64,000 nt of DNA from JBEKEX01 sp050013615 (lineage in GTDB: Bacteria; Chloroflexota; Anaerolineae; Anaerolineales; Anaerolineaceae), in assembly GCA_050013615.1 (NCBI GenBank), contig JBEKEX010000002.1, positions 8,845 through 72,844 on the forward strand, written 5' to 3'. Positions 35,398-44,901 of the stretch are shown in pieces. How positions within the stretch are numbered: the first letter of the stretch is position 1; each line of letters opens with the position of its first letter. The notes below the pieces were generated by a model, which saw nothing but the letters and a program-made list of their open reading frames with translations, ran no database searches and was not told the DNA's origin. The position numbers and the translations under genes were made by a program.

Positions 35398-36222
35398 ATG
35401 CTTATTCAACCACCTTATCCAAAATTGGAAGAATATTTTACAGAAATTGGTGAAGTTGGCGCCCGGCTTTCTGAGCTAAATTGCTGTGAAGGCTCTTCTG
35501 GGAATATATCGGTGTGTTTTAATTGGCCCTGCGAACCCGATAAATTGTTAAGTGAACAAATCCAGGTCAAATTGCCAGTATTTATACCCAAACTGGCTGG
35601 ATTCACCTTAATTGTTACCGGTTCGGGCTGCCGCCTTCCTGAAATCTACCGCAATCCAGCTCGATATCTATGCATTGTACAGATCCATGCCGATGGTAAA
35701 ACCGGTTCACTTTTCCGTTCACCTCAACGCTGTTTCGAGAAACCGACCAGTGAGTTTAACTCTCATCTAGCCAGCCATTGCCAGCAAATCGTTGCCACCG
35801 GGGCTAATTTTCATGCCCTGGTCCATACCCACCCGCCGTATCTAACTTTTCTCTCAAACATTCCCACCTATCAAAACGCGCACATGCTTACTCGCCGTGT
35901 GCTGTGCTGGCAGCCAGAGATGATCACACATATCCCGGAAGGATTGGGGTGGGTACCATTCTGTGTCCCGGGCAGTGATGACTTAATGAATGCCTCGCTT
36001 AACGCGCTGAAAACCAATCGGGTGATTGTTTGGGCGAAACATGGTATTGTTGCCAGGTCAGAGATTGGTCTGAAGAATGCGCTGGACCTAATTGAATTTA
36101 CTGAAGCCGGGGCGCGGTATGAATTTTTCAATCTAGCCTCTGGTGGGCAAGGTGAGGGGTTGCTGCCAAACGAAATCGGCGCTATCTGCGATTTCTATCA
36201 TTTTGAACAAAATATCATCTAA
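35398..36222 (+). CDS. class II aldolase, RhaD-like
   Basis: A 274-residue zinc-dependent aldolase of the RhaD/AraD/FucA family. The phosphate-binding SSGNIS is near residue 33, the zinc ligands are in HTHPPY (~142-147), and a third His is in WAKHGIVAR. Length and layout are close to rhamnulose-1-phosphate aldolase (274 residues in E. coli). It would split a ketose-1-phosphate into dihydroxyacetone phosphate and an aldehyde. It ends the plus-strand operon before a strong hairpin. Exact substrate uncertain. Confidence 0.87.
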   Translation: MLIQPPYPKLEEYFTEIGEVGARLSELNCCEGSSGNISVCFNWPCEPDKLLSEQIQVKLPVFIPKLAGFTLIVTGSGCRLPEIYRNPARYLCIVQIHADGKTGSLFRSPQRCFEKPTSEFNSHLASHCQQIVATGANFHALVHTHPPYLTFLSNIPTYQNAHMLTRRVLCWQPEMITHIPEGLGWVPFCVPGSDDLMNASLNALKTNRVIVWAKHGIVARSEIGLKNALDLIEFTEAGARYEFFNLASGGQGEGLLPNEIGAICDFYHFEQNII

Positions 36223-36266
36223 CCCACTCAATGCAGATAATCCTCCAAGAGATCTGCTAGGAAAAA

Positions 36267-36299
36267 GCAAGTCCCAGAGGTATGCTTTCTGGGACTTGC
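36267..36299. terminator. 12-bp hairpin after the aldolase operon
   Basis: GCAAGTCCCAGA at 36267-36278 pairs perfectly with TCTGGGACTTGC at 36288-36299. The plus strand lacks a T-run, while the minus strand has TTTTTC. It probably still ends the plus-strand operon, but the asymmetry is odd because no minus-strand gene reaches it. Confidence 0.65.
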
Positions 36300-36397
36300 C
36301 GCATATAAATGATCAATTGAAATATTCAGGGTAACCCATCATCCGAAAAGACAGATTGGGGCGTTCATATTGGCTTTGGAAATAAGAAGTTGTCCAC

Positions 36398-36571
36398 ATG
36401 TTATCAAAGAATAGTGTAACTAAGAATATCCCGCGCAATTCACCGATGCAGACTTTAACAAGTTTTACAGCACAAATTTTAGCCTTGGTGGATGATGGTC
36501 ATTTCGTCATAGCCGATTCTTTAATGACGGTTTTGCCATTCTTTCCTAGCATCTTATATATAACTTTGTGA
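36398..36571 (+). CDS. possible small ORF of 57 residues
   Basis: An ATG-started frame (MLSKNSVTKN to PSILYITL) lies in the 453-base gap before the GH4 gene. It has no clear ribosome site and no motif I know. It could be chance or a broken gene. The rest of the gap shows nothing apart from the hairpin above. Confidence 0.2.
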   Translation: MLSKNSVTKNIPRNSPMQTLTSFTAQILALVDDGHFVIADSLMTVLPFFPSILYITL

Positions 36572-36675
36572 TTCTTGGTGATAAAAACCGGATAAACTGC
36601 AAGGGATTATTTAATGAATTATAATTTTTAAATAATAAAACTATGACTTATTCGTTGGCTAATAAATAACTTTCT

Positions 36676-37917
36676 ATGGATAACCGAATCAAAATTACCA
36701 TTTTGGGCGGAAGTGCTCTGGCGACCCCAAAGTTATTCGAGGCATTCGGCAAAAACGATGCGCGCTCTGCTTACGATGTCGTACTCCTGGGACACGACCG
36801 TGAAAAGCTGGCTGCCGTCCAGCAATTGTCCCAGGCTATCATTTCAAGCTTCAAGAATCTCGACGTCCAAGTCCACACCAGCACCAATGAGCAAGAGGCA
36901 CTCACCAATGCCAACCTTATTTTAAATCAGATCCGGGTGGGCGGGTTGCAAAGCCGGGTGTTCGATGAAACTTTTCCACTGCAATTCAACATCCCTGGCG
37001 AGGAATCGGTCGGACCCGGCGGATTCAATAGCGCCATACGCAACGTGCCGGTCGTTCTGGAATATTGCCGTAAGATCGAAAAGCTTGCCCCTCAAACAAC
37101 CTTCATTAACTTAACCAATCCCAGCAGCATCGTCCAATACGCCATCCAACACTACACTTCTTTGAAGGTCGTGGGCATTTGCGACATGCCGGTCACCTTG
37201 ACGATGGGCGTAGCCCAGGCGCTGGAGCTCCCCATCGCCGAACTGGAGTTCGATTGGATGGGCATGAACCATTTCGGTTGGCTTACCGGCTTGCGTTACC
37301 ATGGCGAAAATTACATGCCACAGGCATTAGCCAACCTGGAAAAGATCCCTAATTTGGGGACTGACCCCGAGATTGTCCGCGCCCTGGGTGTCATTCCTGC
37401 CAATTACCTAAAGTTTTACTTTCATCCAGACCGGTTCATCGCAAAAGCAAAAGGCCATCCGGTCAGGGGAGAAGAACTGATCCAAATCAATGACGACATG
37501 CTCAAGAAGATGAAAGCTTGGAAAGCCGGCGATTCCATCGCCTTCCTTGAAGAGCGCGGGGCAGTGTGGTACGAAAAGATCATCGCCCCCACTCTACTGG
37601 CTTTGGGCGAAAAACGGACGGGAGAATTGATATTAAGCATCACCAATGGCCAAGCCATCCGCTGGCTGCCGGAGGACGCCATCATCGAGGTGTCCGTTCC
37701 CCTTAAAAATGGTGTGCTCCAAAACCCGCGGATAACCGAAGTCCCACTAGACGTCCAGTCGATGATCCTCCGCAACAGTGCATTCGAGATGCTAACGGCG
37801 CAAGCTGTGGTCGAAAAAGACAAAAACAAAGCCAGCCGTGCTCTGCTGGCCAACCTACTGGTAGATGATTACGCCCAGGTGAAGGGCATCCTGGATAAAA
37901 TTTGGGAGAAACATTAA
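36676..37917 (+). CDS. GH4-family glycosidase (6-phospho-glycosidase type)
   Basis: A 413-residue protein of glycoside hydrolase family 4, which uses NAD and a divalent metal in an oxidation-elimination mechanism. The N-terminal nucleotide loop is ILGGSALATPKLFEAF. The family motifs NQIRVGGLQSR, INLTNPSSIV, GICDMP (metal-binding Cys) and MNHFGW (metal-binding His) are present. Many members cleave 6-phospho-glucosides delivered by PTS systems, which fits this neighbourhood. It has no evident ribosome site at the ATG. Confidence 0.88.
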   Translation: MDNRIKITILGGSALATPKLFEAFGKNDARSAYDVVLLGHDREKLAAVQQLSQAIISSFKNLDVQVHTSTNEQEALTNANLILNQIRVGGLQSRVFDETFPLQFNIPGEESVGPGGFNSAIRNVPVVLEYCRKIEKLAPQTTFINLTNPSSIVQYAIQHYTSLKVVGICDMPVTLTMGVAQALELPIAELEFDWMGMNHFGWLTGLRYHGENYMPQALANLEKIPNLGTDPEIVRALGVIPANYLKFYFHPDRFIAKAKGHPVRGEELIQINDDMLKKMKAWKAGDSIAFLEERGAVWYEKIIAPTLLALGEKRTGELILSITNGQAIRWLPEDAIIEVSVPLKNGVLQNPRITEVPLDVQSMILRNSAFEMLTAQAVVEKDKNKASRALLANLLVDDYAQVKGILDKIWEKH

Positions 37918-37976
37918 AGTCTCCGGTTCTCTCAATCAGTCATTCGCTTGGAATTTTTCAATTCAGACTAAAACTT

Positions 37977-38702
37977 CTAATCATTTCCTAGTGCCAAGGC
38001 TTCCTTCGTAATAGTGACGCCCGCACTGGTGCCAAAGCGGGTAGCCCCCGCCTCCCAAAGTTTTAATAAATCCTGATAGGTGCGAATGCCGCCGGCGGCT
38101 TTGACGCCCATGTCAGGCCCAACCACACGCCGCATCAGCCGGACATCATCAACCGTCGCACCGCCGGTCGATAACCCGGTTGATGTCTTCACAAAATCGA
38201 GCTGCTCTTCCTTGGCAATCTTACAGGCAGTTTCTTTCTCGACATTCGTGAGGAGGCAATTTTCTAATATGACCTTTACGACGACGTTGCGATCATGGCA
38301 AGCTTTGGTGATCTCACGCATGTCGGCAGTCACAGTAGAGAAATCGCCACATTTTAGCGCATTGACATTCATGACAAAATCGACCTCACCGGCGCCATTC
38401 TTGATCGAATCGATGGCTTCAAAAACTTTTGTGGCTGTGGTATTAGCGCCCAGAGGGAAACCGACTGAAGCACTAATCTTGCTCGACGTGTCTTTCAATA
38501 ATTCTCGGCAAAATGGAACCCAATAAGGGTTGATTGCCAATACACAAAAATGATAACTTTTTACTTCTTCACAGACCCGCATCATCTGTTCTTTTGTAGC
38601 CGTGGTCTTAAGAAATGTCTGGTCAATCATCCCTGCGATTTCAGAAGCAGGCAATTTCCCAGAAATGCGGGATTCTTTCGCAGTCTTATCCTTATCATTC
38701 AT
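37977..38702 (-). CDS. deoC: deoxyribose-phosphate aldolase
   Basis: A 241-residue TIM-barrel class I aldolase with DQTFLK, VGFPLGA, EVDFVMNVNALKCGD, the Schiff-base Lys in FVKTSTG and a second Lys in GVKAAGGIR. It splits 2-deoxyribose-5-phosphate into glyceraldehyde-3-phosphate and acetaldehyde. The N-terminus is about 20 residues longer than usual. It is the last gene of a minus-strand trio with a class II aldolase and a PfkB kinase, instead of being with nucleoside genes, so it may serve a broader role on short sugar phosphates. Confidence 0.92.
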   Translation of the reverse strand: MNDKDKTAKESRISGKLPASEIAGMIDQTFLKTTATKEQMMRVCEEVKSYHFCVLAINPYWVPFCRELLKDTSSKISASVGFPLGANTTATKVFEAIDSIKNGAGEVDFVMNVNALKCGDFSTVTADMREITKACHDRNVVVKVILENCLLTNVEKETACKIAKEEQLDFVKTSTGLSTGGATVDDVRLMRRVVGPDMGVKAAGGIRTYQDLLKLWEAGATRFGTSAGVTITKEALALGND

Positions 38703-38822
38703 TTTGTAATTCCTTCATAAACAGAAATAGCCAGGGCCAAATTCCCTTTCCGTGACCGCCAGACAAGAAGTTCACTTAAAATAACCTATTGGATTTTCCA
38801 GTACAGTCAGCACTTCTACAAA

Positions 38823-39476
38823 CTACTCCTCATATTCCTTATGCTCTTTCGTTTCACTGACTAAAGGTACCGTCTCACCTAGAGTCTTACCCATCAATAG
38901 ACAATAAGCATTTGTATCAATACGCTCGGTGACATCAAATGCATCATACAAGTTCTGCGCCAACACAAACAGACCATGACGGGGCGCCATACATGCTGCT
39001 GCCTTGACAGTCTTCACTCCACCTATTTCACGGATCTTATCAGCGACAAACCGGGCCAGATCATCTGTGCCACTGCTGGCATCTTTGCATTGTTCGATAA
39101 CTCCAAATGGCGATGTGGCATATAAAACTGGCGGGATGGGTTTCTCAGCCGCGCAAAAGACCAACACATTGCGCGCATGCGAATGCACCACAGCTGTTCC
39201 CTCCGGATAAAACTCATTCAGGAGCGCTAGATGAACTTTTACTTCGCGCGAGACTTCTCCCTCGCCTTCCAATTTGTTCCCCTTTAGATCTAAAATCAAA
39301 ACCTGTTGGGGGCGTAGTTTCCAATGCCAGACCGAACCGGCTTTCTTAGGGGTCATGACGATCTTATCGTCTACTCGCACACTGATATTTCCGCCGGAAG
39401 CATCGGTTAGATGCCGATCATAAATCTCTGCTCCGTAACTTGCAATCATTTCACGAAATCCCTGGATTTGATCCAT
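38823..39476 (-). CDS. class II aldolase, L-fuculose-phosphate aldolase type
   Basis: A 217-residue zinc aldolase with ASGGNISVR near residue 27, HSHARN (zinc His pair) and PRHGLFV (third His). The size matches FucA/AraD proteins. It is preceded by TAAGGAGGTAGATGAGCC. Placed between pfkB and deoC, it probably cleaves a ketose-1-phosphate from the same catabolic route. This is the second class II aldolase in the cluster, so the two may act on different stereoisomers. Confidence 0.87.
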   Translation of the reverse strand: MDQIQGFREMIASYGAEIYDRHLTDASGGNISVRVDDKIVMTPKKAGSVWHWKLRPQQVLILDLKGNKLEGEGEVSREVKVHLALLNEFYPEGTAVVHSHARNVLVFCAAEKPIPPVLYATSPFGVIEQCKDASSGTDDLARFVADKIREIGGVKTVKAAACMAPRHGLFVLAQNLYDAFDVTERIDTNAYCLLMGKTLGETVPLVSETKEHKEYEE

Positions 39477-39515
39477 GGCTCATCTACCTCCTTAAAGTTA
39501 ATAATACATTCACGA

Positions 39516-40457
39516 TCATGGCAATGGAAGCTGTATTACTTCCACATTTGGTAACAACGATTCCACCAGGCCCAGATTAATGAAACCGGCGCCGGTTACC
39601 TGCGTGTTTGCCGTCCCACAAGCCACTCCCCAGCGCGCGAGCTCACTCAGTGACTTATTTTCCAATAATGATTTGGCTATGCCGGCCAGCAGCGAATCGC
39701 CACAGCCAACAACATTGACAACTTTCGCCATTTGCAGCCGGGCTTTCCAAATTTCTTTCCCATCCGTGACAATGAGACCCTCCGGCCCGCGGCTCACTGC
39801 CACCAGTGGGATGCCTTTTTTGTGAAGCTGCAAAAGCGCTGCCACCTGTTCTGCTTCGGTCCCCAGCTTCCGGTCGATGAGGCCGGATAACTCTTCAGTG
39901 TTAACCTTTAACATAAAGGGGCAGGCTTCCAATGCTTTTTCGAGCGCAACTCCCGAGCTATCTACCAAACAACGGACGTCTTTTCCTTTGGCAAGCTTGA
40001 TCATTCTAGGATAAACCCGGGATAATTCTTCAGACTGACCCGATCCACACAACAAACAGATGGAGGTTTTTTCCAAAAGCCCTATGAATTTGTCTATCAA
40101 TGCATCGATTTCCTGCTGTTCGACCTGCTGGCCTGGTTCATAAACAGCAAATGTGCGGCCAGTGTCACGTTCCTGGATGAGCGTTGAAGTACGAATGCTG
40201 GATTTGCAAACGACAAAATCCGTCTCAATCCCTTCCGCCTTTAAAGACTGCTCGATCAAAGTCCCTGTATAACCGCCCTGGAACCCAGTGGCAATGACTG
40301 GCGCTCCCATCCGTGTTAATGCTCTGGCGACATTGTTGCCTTTTCCACCGGCATAGATGGAGACAATTTCCACACGGCTGATCCCATCCGGCACCAATTT
40401 GGAAGTGCGAACGAATTTATCAACTGCAGGATGCAATGTTACAGTCAGGATTGACAT
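39516..40457 (-). CDS. PfkB-family kinase, 1-phosphofructokinase/tagatose-6-phosphate kinase type
   Basis: A 313-residue kinase. The N-terminal TLHPAVDKFV and AGGKGNNVARAL motifs and the C-terminal NVVGCGDSLLAGI anion-hole motif (usually GAGD) mark the FruK/LacC branch. It adds a phosphate to a sugar monophosphate to give a bisphosphate for aldol cleavage. It is the first gene of the minus-strand trio and its promoter should lie in the gap to its right. Confidence 0.87.
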   Translation of the reverse strand: MSILTVTLHPAVDKFVRTSKLVPDGISRVEIVSIYAGGKGNNVARALTRMGAPVIATGFQGGYTGTLIEQSLKAEGIETDFVVCKSSIRTSTLIQERDTGRTFAVYEPGQQVEQQEIDALIDKFIGLLEKTSICLLCGSGQSEELSRVYPRMIKLAKGKDVRCLVDSSGVALEKALEACPFMLKVNTEELSGLIDRKLGTEAEQVAALLQLHKKGIPLVAVSRGPEGLIVTDGKEIWKARLQMAKVVNVVGCGDSLLAGIAKSLLENKSLSELARWGVACGTANTQVTGAGFINLGLVESLLPNVEVIQLPLP

Positions 40458-40873
40458 TTTTCACTCTTAATTGCGCTACCTGTTTGAAACAGCCACCAAA
40501 CAGTATTTCTTTTCAAACGATCACAATTACGCGCCTATAGAATAAATTTTTGCCCAGATTATTTAATAACTTTTACAAATTTATCCATATTTTTACGTTT
40601 TTTAACTTTCTACTTGTCTACTAATAACTATCTATTTTATCTCTCAAAGTCGCCTTTTCTCAAGGCTATTTCCTCTTCATGCTACAAAATTGTTCACAGC
40701 GAATTAATCACAGACAATCACTTCTCCCAATCAGCTCTTTTCCTGAGACACTTAATGCAAAATAAAGGCGTTATCAATAAATGTAACTTCGGAATATACC
40801 TTAAATCACTCCCGAAATCCATCATGTCCTTTATAATTCCTTATGCAATAAACTATAATGAATGTGAGAAAAT
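40458..40873. other. AT-rich intergenic region between divergent genes
   Basis: Probably holds promoters for the kinase trio (left) and degV (right). I see no convincing promoter pair, RNA or gene here. A TTG-started frame at 40614-40898 overlaps degV and looks like chance. Confidence 0.4.
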
Positions 40874-41731
40874 ATGGCTCATTCTATTGCCTTGGTGACA
40901 GACAGCACGTGCGATATCCCCTCTGAATGGATCGAGAAATACAAGATCATTGTCGTCCCCCTGACAATTGTCTTTGGGAACCAGCAATACCTGGATGGGG
41001 TCGAACTATCCGCCGAACAATTCTACGAGCGTCTGCAAAAAGAAGCACAGCACCCCACCACTTCACAACCCACGCCCAAGGCTTTCTTAGACGCTTTTGG
41101 CAGGGCGGCCGCCAGCGGTGCAGATGAAATTTTGGTGATCGTCATTAGCAGTGCCATGAGCGGTACCATCGAATCGGCCCGCCAGGCCGCGAAGGAATCC
41201 GCTATCCCGGTACACATCGTGGATAGCAAGAGCAATTCAATGGGCCTGGGATGGCAGGTCATCGCCGCTGCCCGCGCACAGGAAGATGGTGGAGGATTGG
41301 ATGCCATGCTGGCGGCTGCCGAGCAAGCGCGTAAAACGATGGCTTACTACATCTCGCTGGATACCATCGAATATCTAAGCAGAGGCGGCCGCATCAGCGA
41401 GGCCGCGAAATTTCTGGATTCCATCTTGCACATCAAACCTTTGATCTACGTCAATCACGAGAGCGGCACAGTAGGAGCCTCTATTCCTTCCCGGTCACGT
41501 AAAACCGCAATCGAAGAACTGTTTAAAGAGTTCTTCTCGCACATCAATGCCGACCGCCCCTTACATCTGACCGTGTTGCATAACAATGCGCTTCAAGAGG
41601 CCGAGGCACTTGCCGAGCGCATCCGGAGCGAGTTTTCTCCCAAAGAATTGTTTATAACGATTGTCTCACCCGTGTTAGGCGTGCACACCGGTCCCCTGGC
41701 AATCGCTTTATGTGGCTACACCGAAAGCTAA
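40874..41731 (+). CDS. DegV family fatty-acid-binding protein
   Basis: A 285-residue protein with the family start DSTCDIP, the TSQPTP loop near residue 62 and SSAMSGT near residue 95. DegV/FakB proteins bind a fatty acid and present it to a FakA kinase for phosphorylation. No FakA is in the window. It appears to be a single gene with its own terminator. Confidence 0.9.
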   Translation: MAHSIALVTDSTCDIPSEWIEKYKIIVVPLTIVFGNQQYLDGVELSAEQFYERLQKEAQHPTTSQPTPKAFLDAFGRAAASGADEILVIVISSAMSGTIESARQAAKESAIPVHIVDSKSNSMGLGWQVIAAARAQEDGGGLDAMLAAAEQARKTMAYYISLDTIEYLSRGGRISEAAKFLDSILHIKPLIYVNHESGTVGASIPSRSRKTAIEELFKEFFSHINADRPLHLTVLHNNALQEAEALAERIRSEFSPKELFITIVSPVLGVHTGPLAIALCGYTES

Positions 41732-41749
41732 GGTCGGCAACTTCTATAC

Positions 41750-41784
41750 AAGAGCGTTCTCCTAAAATAGAGAACGTTCTTTTC
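41750..41784 (+). terminator. terminator after degV
   Basis: AAGAGCGTTCTC at 41750-41761 pairs with GAGAACGTTCTT at 41770-41781 (one G-T pair), followed by TT. Confidence 0.75.
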
Positions 41785-41885
41785 GATTTCGCCTAAGGTA
41801 TGACTCTGACCACTTACACCCAGGGCAGGATGTTGGTTTTAACAGCATTCACTTTCAACTTTATGTAACACATTGCGAGAGCCCC

Positions 41886-41941
41886 TTGACAAAGTGTAGA
41901 GTTTGATTGATAATCTATTCAAATGATATTGAATTCAATAT
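41886..41941 (+). promoter_or_regulatory. promoter with 16-bp palindromic operator
   Basis: TTGACA (41886-41891) and GATAAT (41909-41914) have a 17-base spacer. ATATTGAATTCAATAT at 41926-41941 is a perfect palindrome just at or past the start site. MarR regulators usually bind such 16-20 bp palindromes and repress their own operon. A 10-codon frame at 41979-42011 behind AAAGGGA could be a leader peptide but is unproven. Confidence 0.7.
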
Positions 41942-42068
41942 AGTTGAAACAGATGATATTTAGAAAGGGATTTTAAAAATGCTTGAAAGATCACCAAAAA
42001 GCTTCCGGTGAGCACTCTTTTGACGAAGATTTCTGACAACGCTTCGTACAACCTGTCCATAAAACACC

Positions 42069-42097
42069 TTGACAAAGCAAACAAATACGGATATATT
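42069..42097 (+). promoter_or_regulatory. second promoter before the MarR gene
   Basis: TTGACA (42069-42074) and TATATT (42092-42097) are 17 bases apart. The ATATTCAA overlapping the -10 matches half of the upstream palindrome, so the same regulator may touch both promoters. Confidence 0.6.
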
Positions 42098-42132
42098 CAA
42101 GGCCGCTTAACTAATTAGGAGTGTTGATTATA

Positions 42133-42573
42133 ATGTCTTCTAAACAATTATCAGATGCGGTCCGTGAATGGTCAGAAGTTTTCATGCGTCGTTCAGGGCA
42201 CGATTTCAAGCGTTTTATGGACGACACAGGGCTGTCTTTCACTCAAATCAATATCTTGATGCGCTTGCTTCATGGAGAGATATGCAGTATCTCTGATATT
42301 GGCGGGCAATTGGGTGTAACCAATGCTGCGGCCAGCCAAACCGTGGATCAAATGGTGCAAATGGGTCTGATCAAACGCACTGAGGATCCCAACGATCGGC
42401 GCGCCAAACAACTGACACTGACCCCCAAGGGCCGCACTTTACTTGAGAAAGGCATCAAGGCACGCGGTGAATGGATCGAGTCAGTAACAGACGCTTTGAG
42501 TCTAGAACAACAAAATATGATCATCTTAGCGATTACCCTTCTCACCGAAGCCGCAAATAAAATCACGGATTAA
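42133..42573 (+). CDS. MarR-family transcriptional regulator
   Basis: A 146-residue winged-helix protein from the ATG at 42133 behind TAGGAG (an upstream GTG at 42121 is in frame). The recognition region is SISDIGGQLGVTNAAASQTVDQM and the wing is EDPNDRRAKQLTLTPKG, both quoted in part of the family pattern. It lies 87 bases before two ABC exporter genes and probably represses them until a toxic compound binds. Confidence 0.9.
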   Translation: MSSKQLSDAVREWSEVFMRRSGHDFKRFMDDTGLSFTQINILMRLLHGEICSISDIGGQLGVTNAAASQTVDQMVQMGLIKRTEDPNDRRAKQLTLTPKGRTLLEKGIKARGEWIESVTDALSLEQQNMIILAITLLTEAANKITD

Positions 42574-42660
42574 CTCCCGAAATCAATACCATGTTCAAAA
42601 ATTTGATCACTGCTCCAAGATGGAGCGCTAGTTTATTTTTTTAGAGGAGCCTTTACTATT

Positions 42661-44901
42661 ATGTTGCGTTTACTCAAATACTTAAAGCCCTACCTGCTTT
42701 TGATCTTGCTCGCGATTGCGCTGTTGTTCGTACAAGCAAACGCCGACCTTGCACTACCGGATTACATGTCACAAATCGTCAATACCGGAATCCAGCAGGG
42801 AGGTATAGAAAACGCTGTGCCCGTCGCCATCCGTCAGAACGAGATGAATAAGCTCGCCATCTTTATGAGCTCGGATGATAAGACGATGGTGCTGAATGAC
42901 TATACCCTGATAACCAATGGTTCGACGGATTATAACAAGTACGTCACAATATACCCTGACCTCGCCAACGAACCCATCTATGTTTTGAATAGTGTCAGTT
43001 CGACGGAAAGCGATAAGCTAAACCCAGTAATGGGCAAAGCGCTATTGGCGGTTACGGCTATTAATCAGATGCTGACGAACCCGACACAGGCCGCAGCAAT
43101 GGCCCAAGGTTTGGGCGTCAACCTATCCCAAATTCCACCCGGCACCGATGTTTTTAGCCTGCTGGCCAAGCTTCCGCCGACCATCCTATCAAAGATCACT
43201 TCCAGCATCGATCAGAAATTCAGCACCTTGAGCGATAGCATGGTCACGCAATCAGCAGTCGCTCCAATTAAGGCAGAATATCAAGCCCTTGGAATGGATA
43301 CCGGAACGCTCCAAACGAATTACATTATCCGCATAGGCTTCCTGATGCTGCTGGTGACGCTGCTTTCTGTGACCTGTACGGTTATCGTCGGCTTTCTGGG
43401 AGCAAGGACGGGGTCCGGCATGGCGCGCGATCTCCGCAGAAATGTTTTCAAAAAAGTGGAGAGCTTCTCCAGTACTGAGTTCGATAGATTCTCTACGGCT
43501 TCGCTGATCACGAGATCAACCAACGACGTCACTCAGATCCAAATGGTGGTCATCATGATGCTGCGCATGGTCATCTACGCCCCCATCATCGGGGTCGGCG
43601 GCGTGATACGTGCATTGGCAAAAAGTACATCAATGTGGTGGATCATCGCACTGGCAGTTATCGTACTCCTGGGCTTGATCCTCACTGTCTTCTCGATTTC
43701 TCTGCCCAAATTCAAGAGTATGCAGGGCTTGATCGACCGGCTCAACCTGGTAACCCGCGAAAATCTGTCCGGCATGATGGTCATCCGGGCGTTCAATATG
43801 CAACCTTTTGAGGAAAAACGCTTCGACAAAGCCAACAAGGACCTTACCAACACCACCTTATTCGTCAATCGTATCATGGTGATTATGATGCCGATGATGA
43901 TGCTCATCATGAATGGCTTGAGCTTATTGATCATCTGGGTGGGCGCGCACCAGGTTGCTCAATCGAATATGCAGGTTGGCGATATGTTGGCTTTTATGCA
44001 ATATGCCATGCAGATCGTTTTTGCTTTCCTGATGATGTCGATTATGTTCATCCTGCTGCCAAGAGCCTCGGTATCCGCCGACCGCATCGCCGACGTTTTG
44101 GATACCGAACCGGTCATCAAGGACTCTGCAAGCCCAAGGCAATTCTCCGAACCGTTCAAAGGTGTGATCGAGTTCCGCGATGTGAACTTCCGCTACCCAG
44201 CGGCTGAAGCAGATGTGCTTCACAATATCAGCTTTACTGCTATGCCGGGGCAAACGACGGCCTTCCTTGGTACCACCGGTTCAGGCAAATCCACCATCGT
44301 CAGCCTGATCCCACGTTTTTATGAAGTGACCGGCGGTGCCATCTATATAGACGGCGTCGATATCCGTGAGGTCACGCAACATGACTTGCGGGAAAAGATC
44401 GGCTTCGTTCCGCAAAAGAGCAGCTTATTCTCCGGCACGATCGAAAGCAACCTGCTTTATGCCGATGAGAATGCCAGCCAGGAGACTTTGGAACTAGCCA
44501 CAGAAATTGCCCAGGCAACCGAGTTCATTTCCGAAAAACCTGAGGGAATGCAGGATGAAATTGCACAAGGTGGAATGAACGTATCCGGCGGGCAGAAACA
44601 GCGTCTGGCAATTGCCCGTGCGCTGGTCAAGAAAGCGCCCATCTATGTCTTCGACGACAGTTTTTCGGCGCTTGATTTCAAAACCGATGCAGCTTTACGC
44701 AGGGCGCTCAAAGAACACACAGGTTCCAGCACGGTGCTCATCGTGACCCAGCGTATTTCAACCGTCAAAAATGCCGAACAGATCATTGTGCTCGACGAAG
44801 GTAACATCGTAGGTAAAGGAACCCATCAATATCTTATGCAAAATTGCAGCGTTTATAAAGAAATTGCCTTATCGCAGCTTAACGAGGAGGAATTGGCATG
44901 A
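42661..44901 (+). CDS. heterodimeric ABC exporter, subunit 1 (degenerate ATP site, large outside insertion)
   Basis: A 746-residue half-transporter. The membrane part is followed by an ATPase domain (~500-746): Walker A GTTGSGKST, signature NVSGGQKQRL, Walker B VFDDSFSALD. The usual catalytic Glu after the Walker B Asp is replaced by Asp, as in the degenerate site of TM287/288-type heterodimers. Between helix 1 and helix 2 lies an unusual insertion of about 190 residues (~30-215) predicted outside the cell (DYMSQIVNTG to TDVFSLLAKL). It overlaps the partner gene by four bases (ATGA). Probably a drug or lipid exporter controlled by the MarR protein. Confidence 0.9.
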   Translation: MLRLLKYLKPYLLLILLAIALLFVQANADLALPDYMSQIVNTGIQQGGIENAVPVAIRQNEMNKLAIFMSSDDKTMVLNDYTLITNGSTDYNKYVTIYPDLANEPIYVLNSVSSTESDKLNPVMGKALLAVTAINQMLTNPTQAAAMAQGLGVNLSQIPPGTDVFSLLAKLPPTILSKITSSIDQKFSTLSDSMVTQSAVAPIKAEYQALGMDTGTLQTNYIIRIGFLMLLVTLLSVTCTVIVGFLGARTGSGMARDLRRNVFKKVESFSSTEFDRFSTASLITRSTNDVTQIQMVVIMMLRMVIYAPIIGVGGVIRALAKSTSMWWIIALAVIVLLGLILTVFSISLPKFKSMQGLIDRLNLVTRENLSGMMVIRAFNMQPFEEKRFDKANKDLTNTTLFVNRIMVIMMPMMMLIMNGLSLLIIWVGAHQVAQSNMQVGDMLAFMQYAMQIVFAFLMMSIMFILLPRASVSADRIADVLDTEPVIKDSASPRQFSEPFKGVIEFRDVNFRYPAAEADVLHNISFTAMPGQTTAFLGTTGSGKSTIVSLIPRFYEVTGGAIYIDGVDIREVTQHDLREKIGFVPQKSSLFSGTIESNLLYADENASQETLELATEIAQATEFISEKPEGMQDEIAQGGMNVSGGQKQRLAIARALVKKAPIYVFDDSFSALDFKTDAALRRALKEHTGSSTVLIVTQRISTVKNAEQIIVLDEGNIVGKGTHQYLMQNCSVYKEIALSQLNEEELA

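Noticed and set aside
40614..40898. 94-residue frame before degV
   Set aside because: TTG start, no ribosome site, overlaps the start of degV and sits in AT-rich intergenic DNA.
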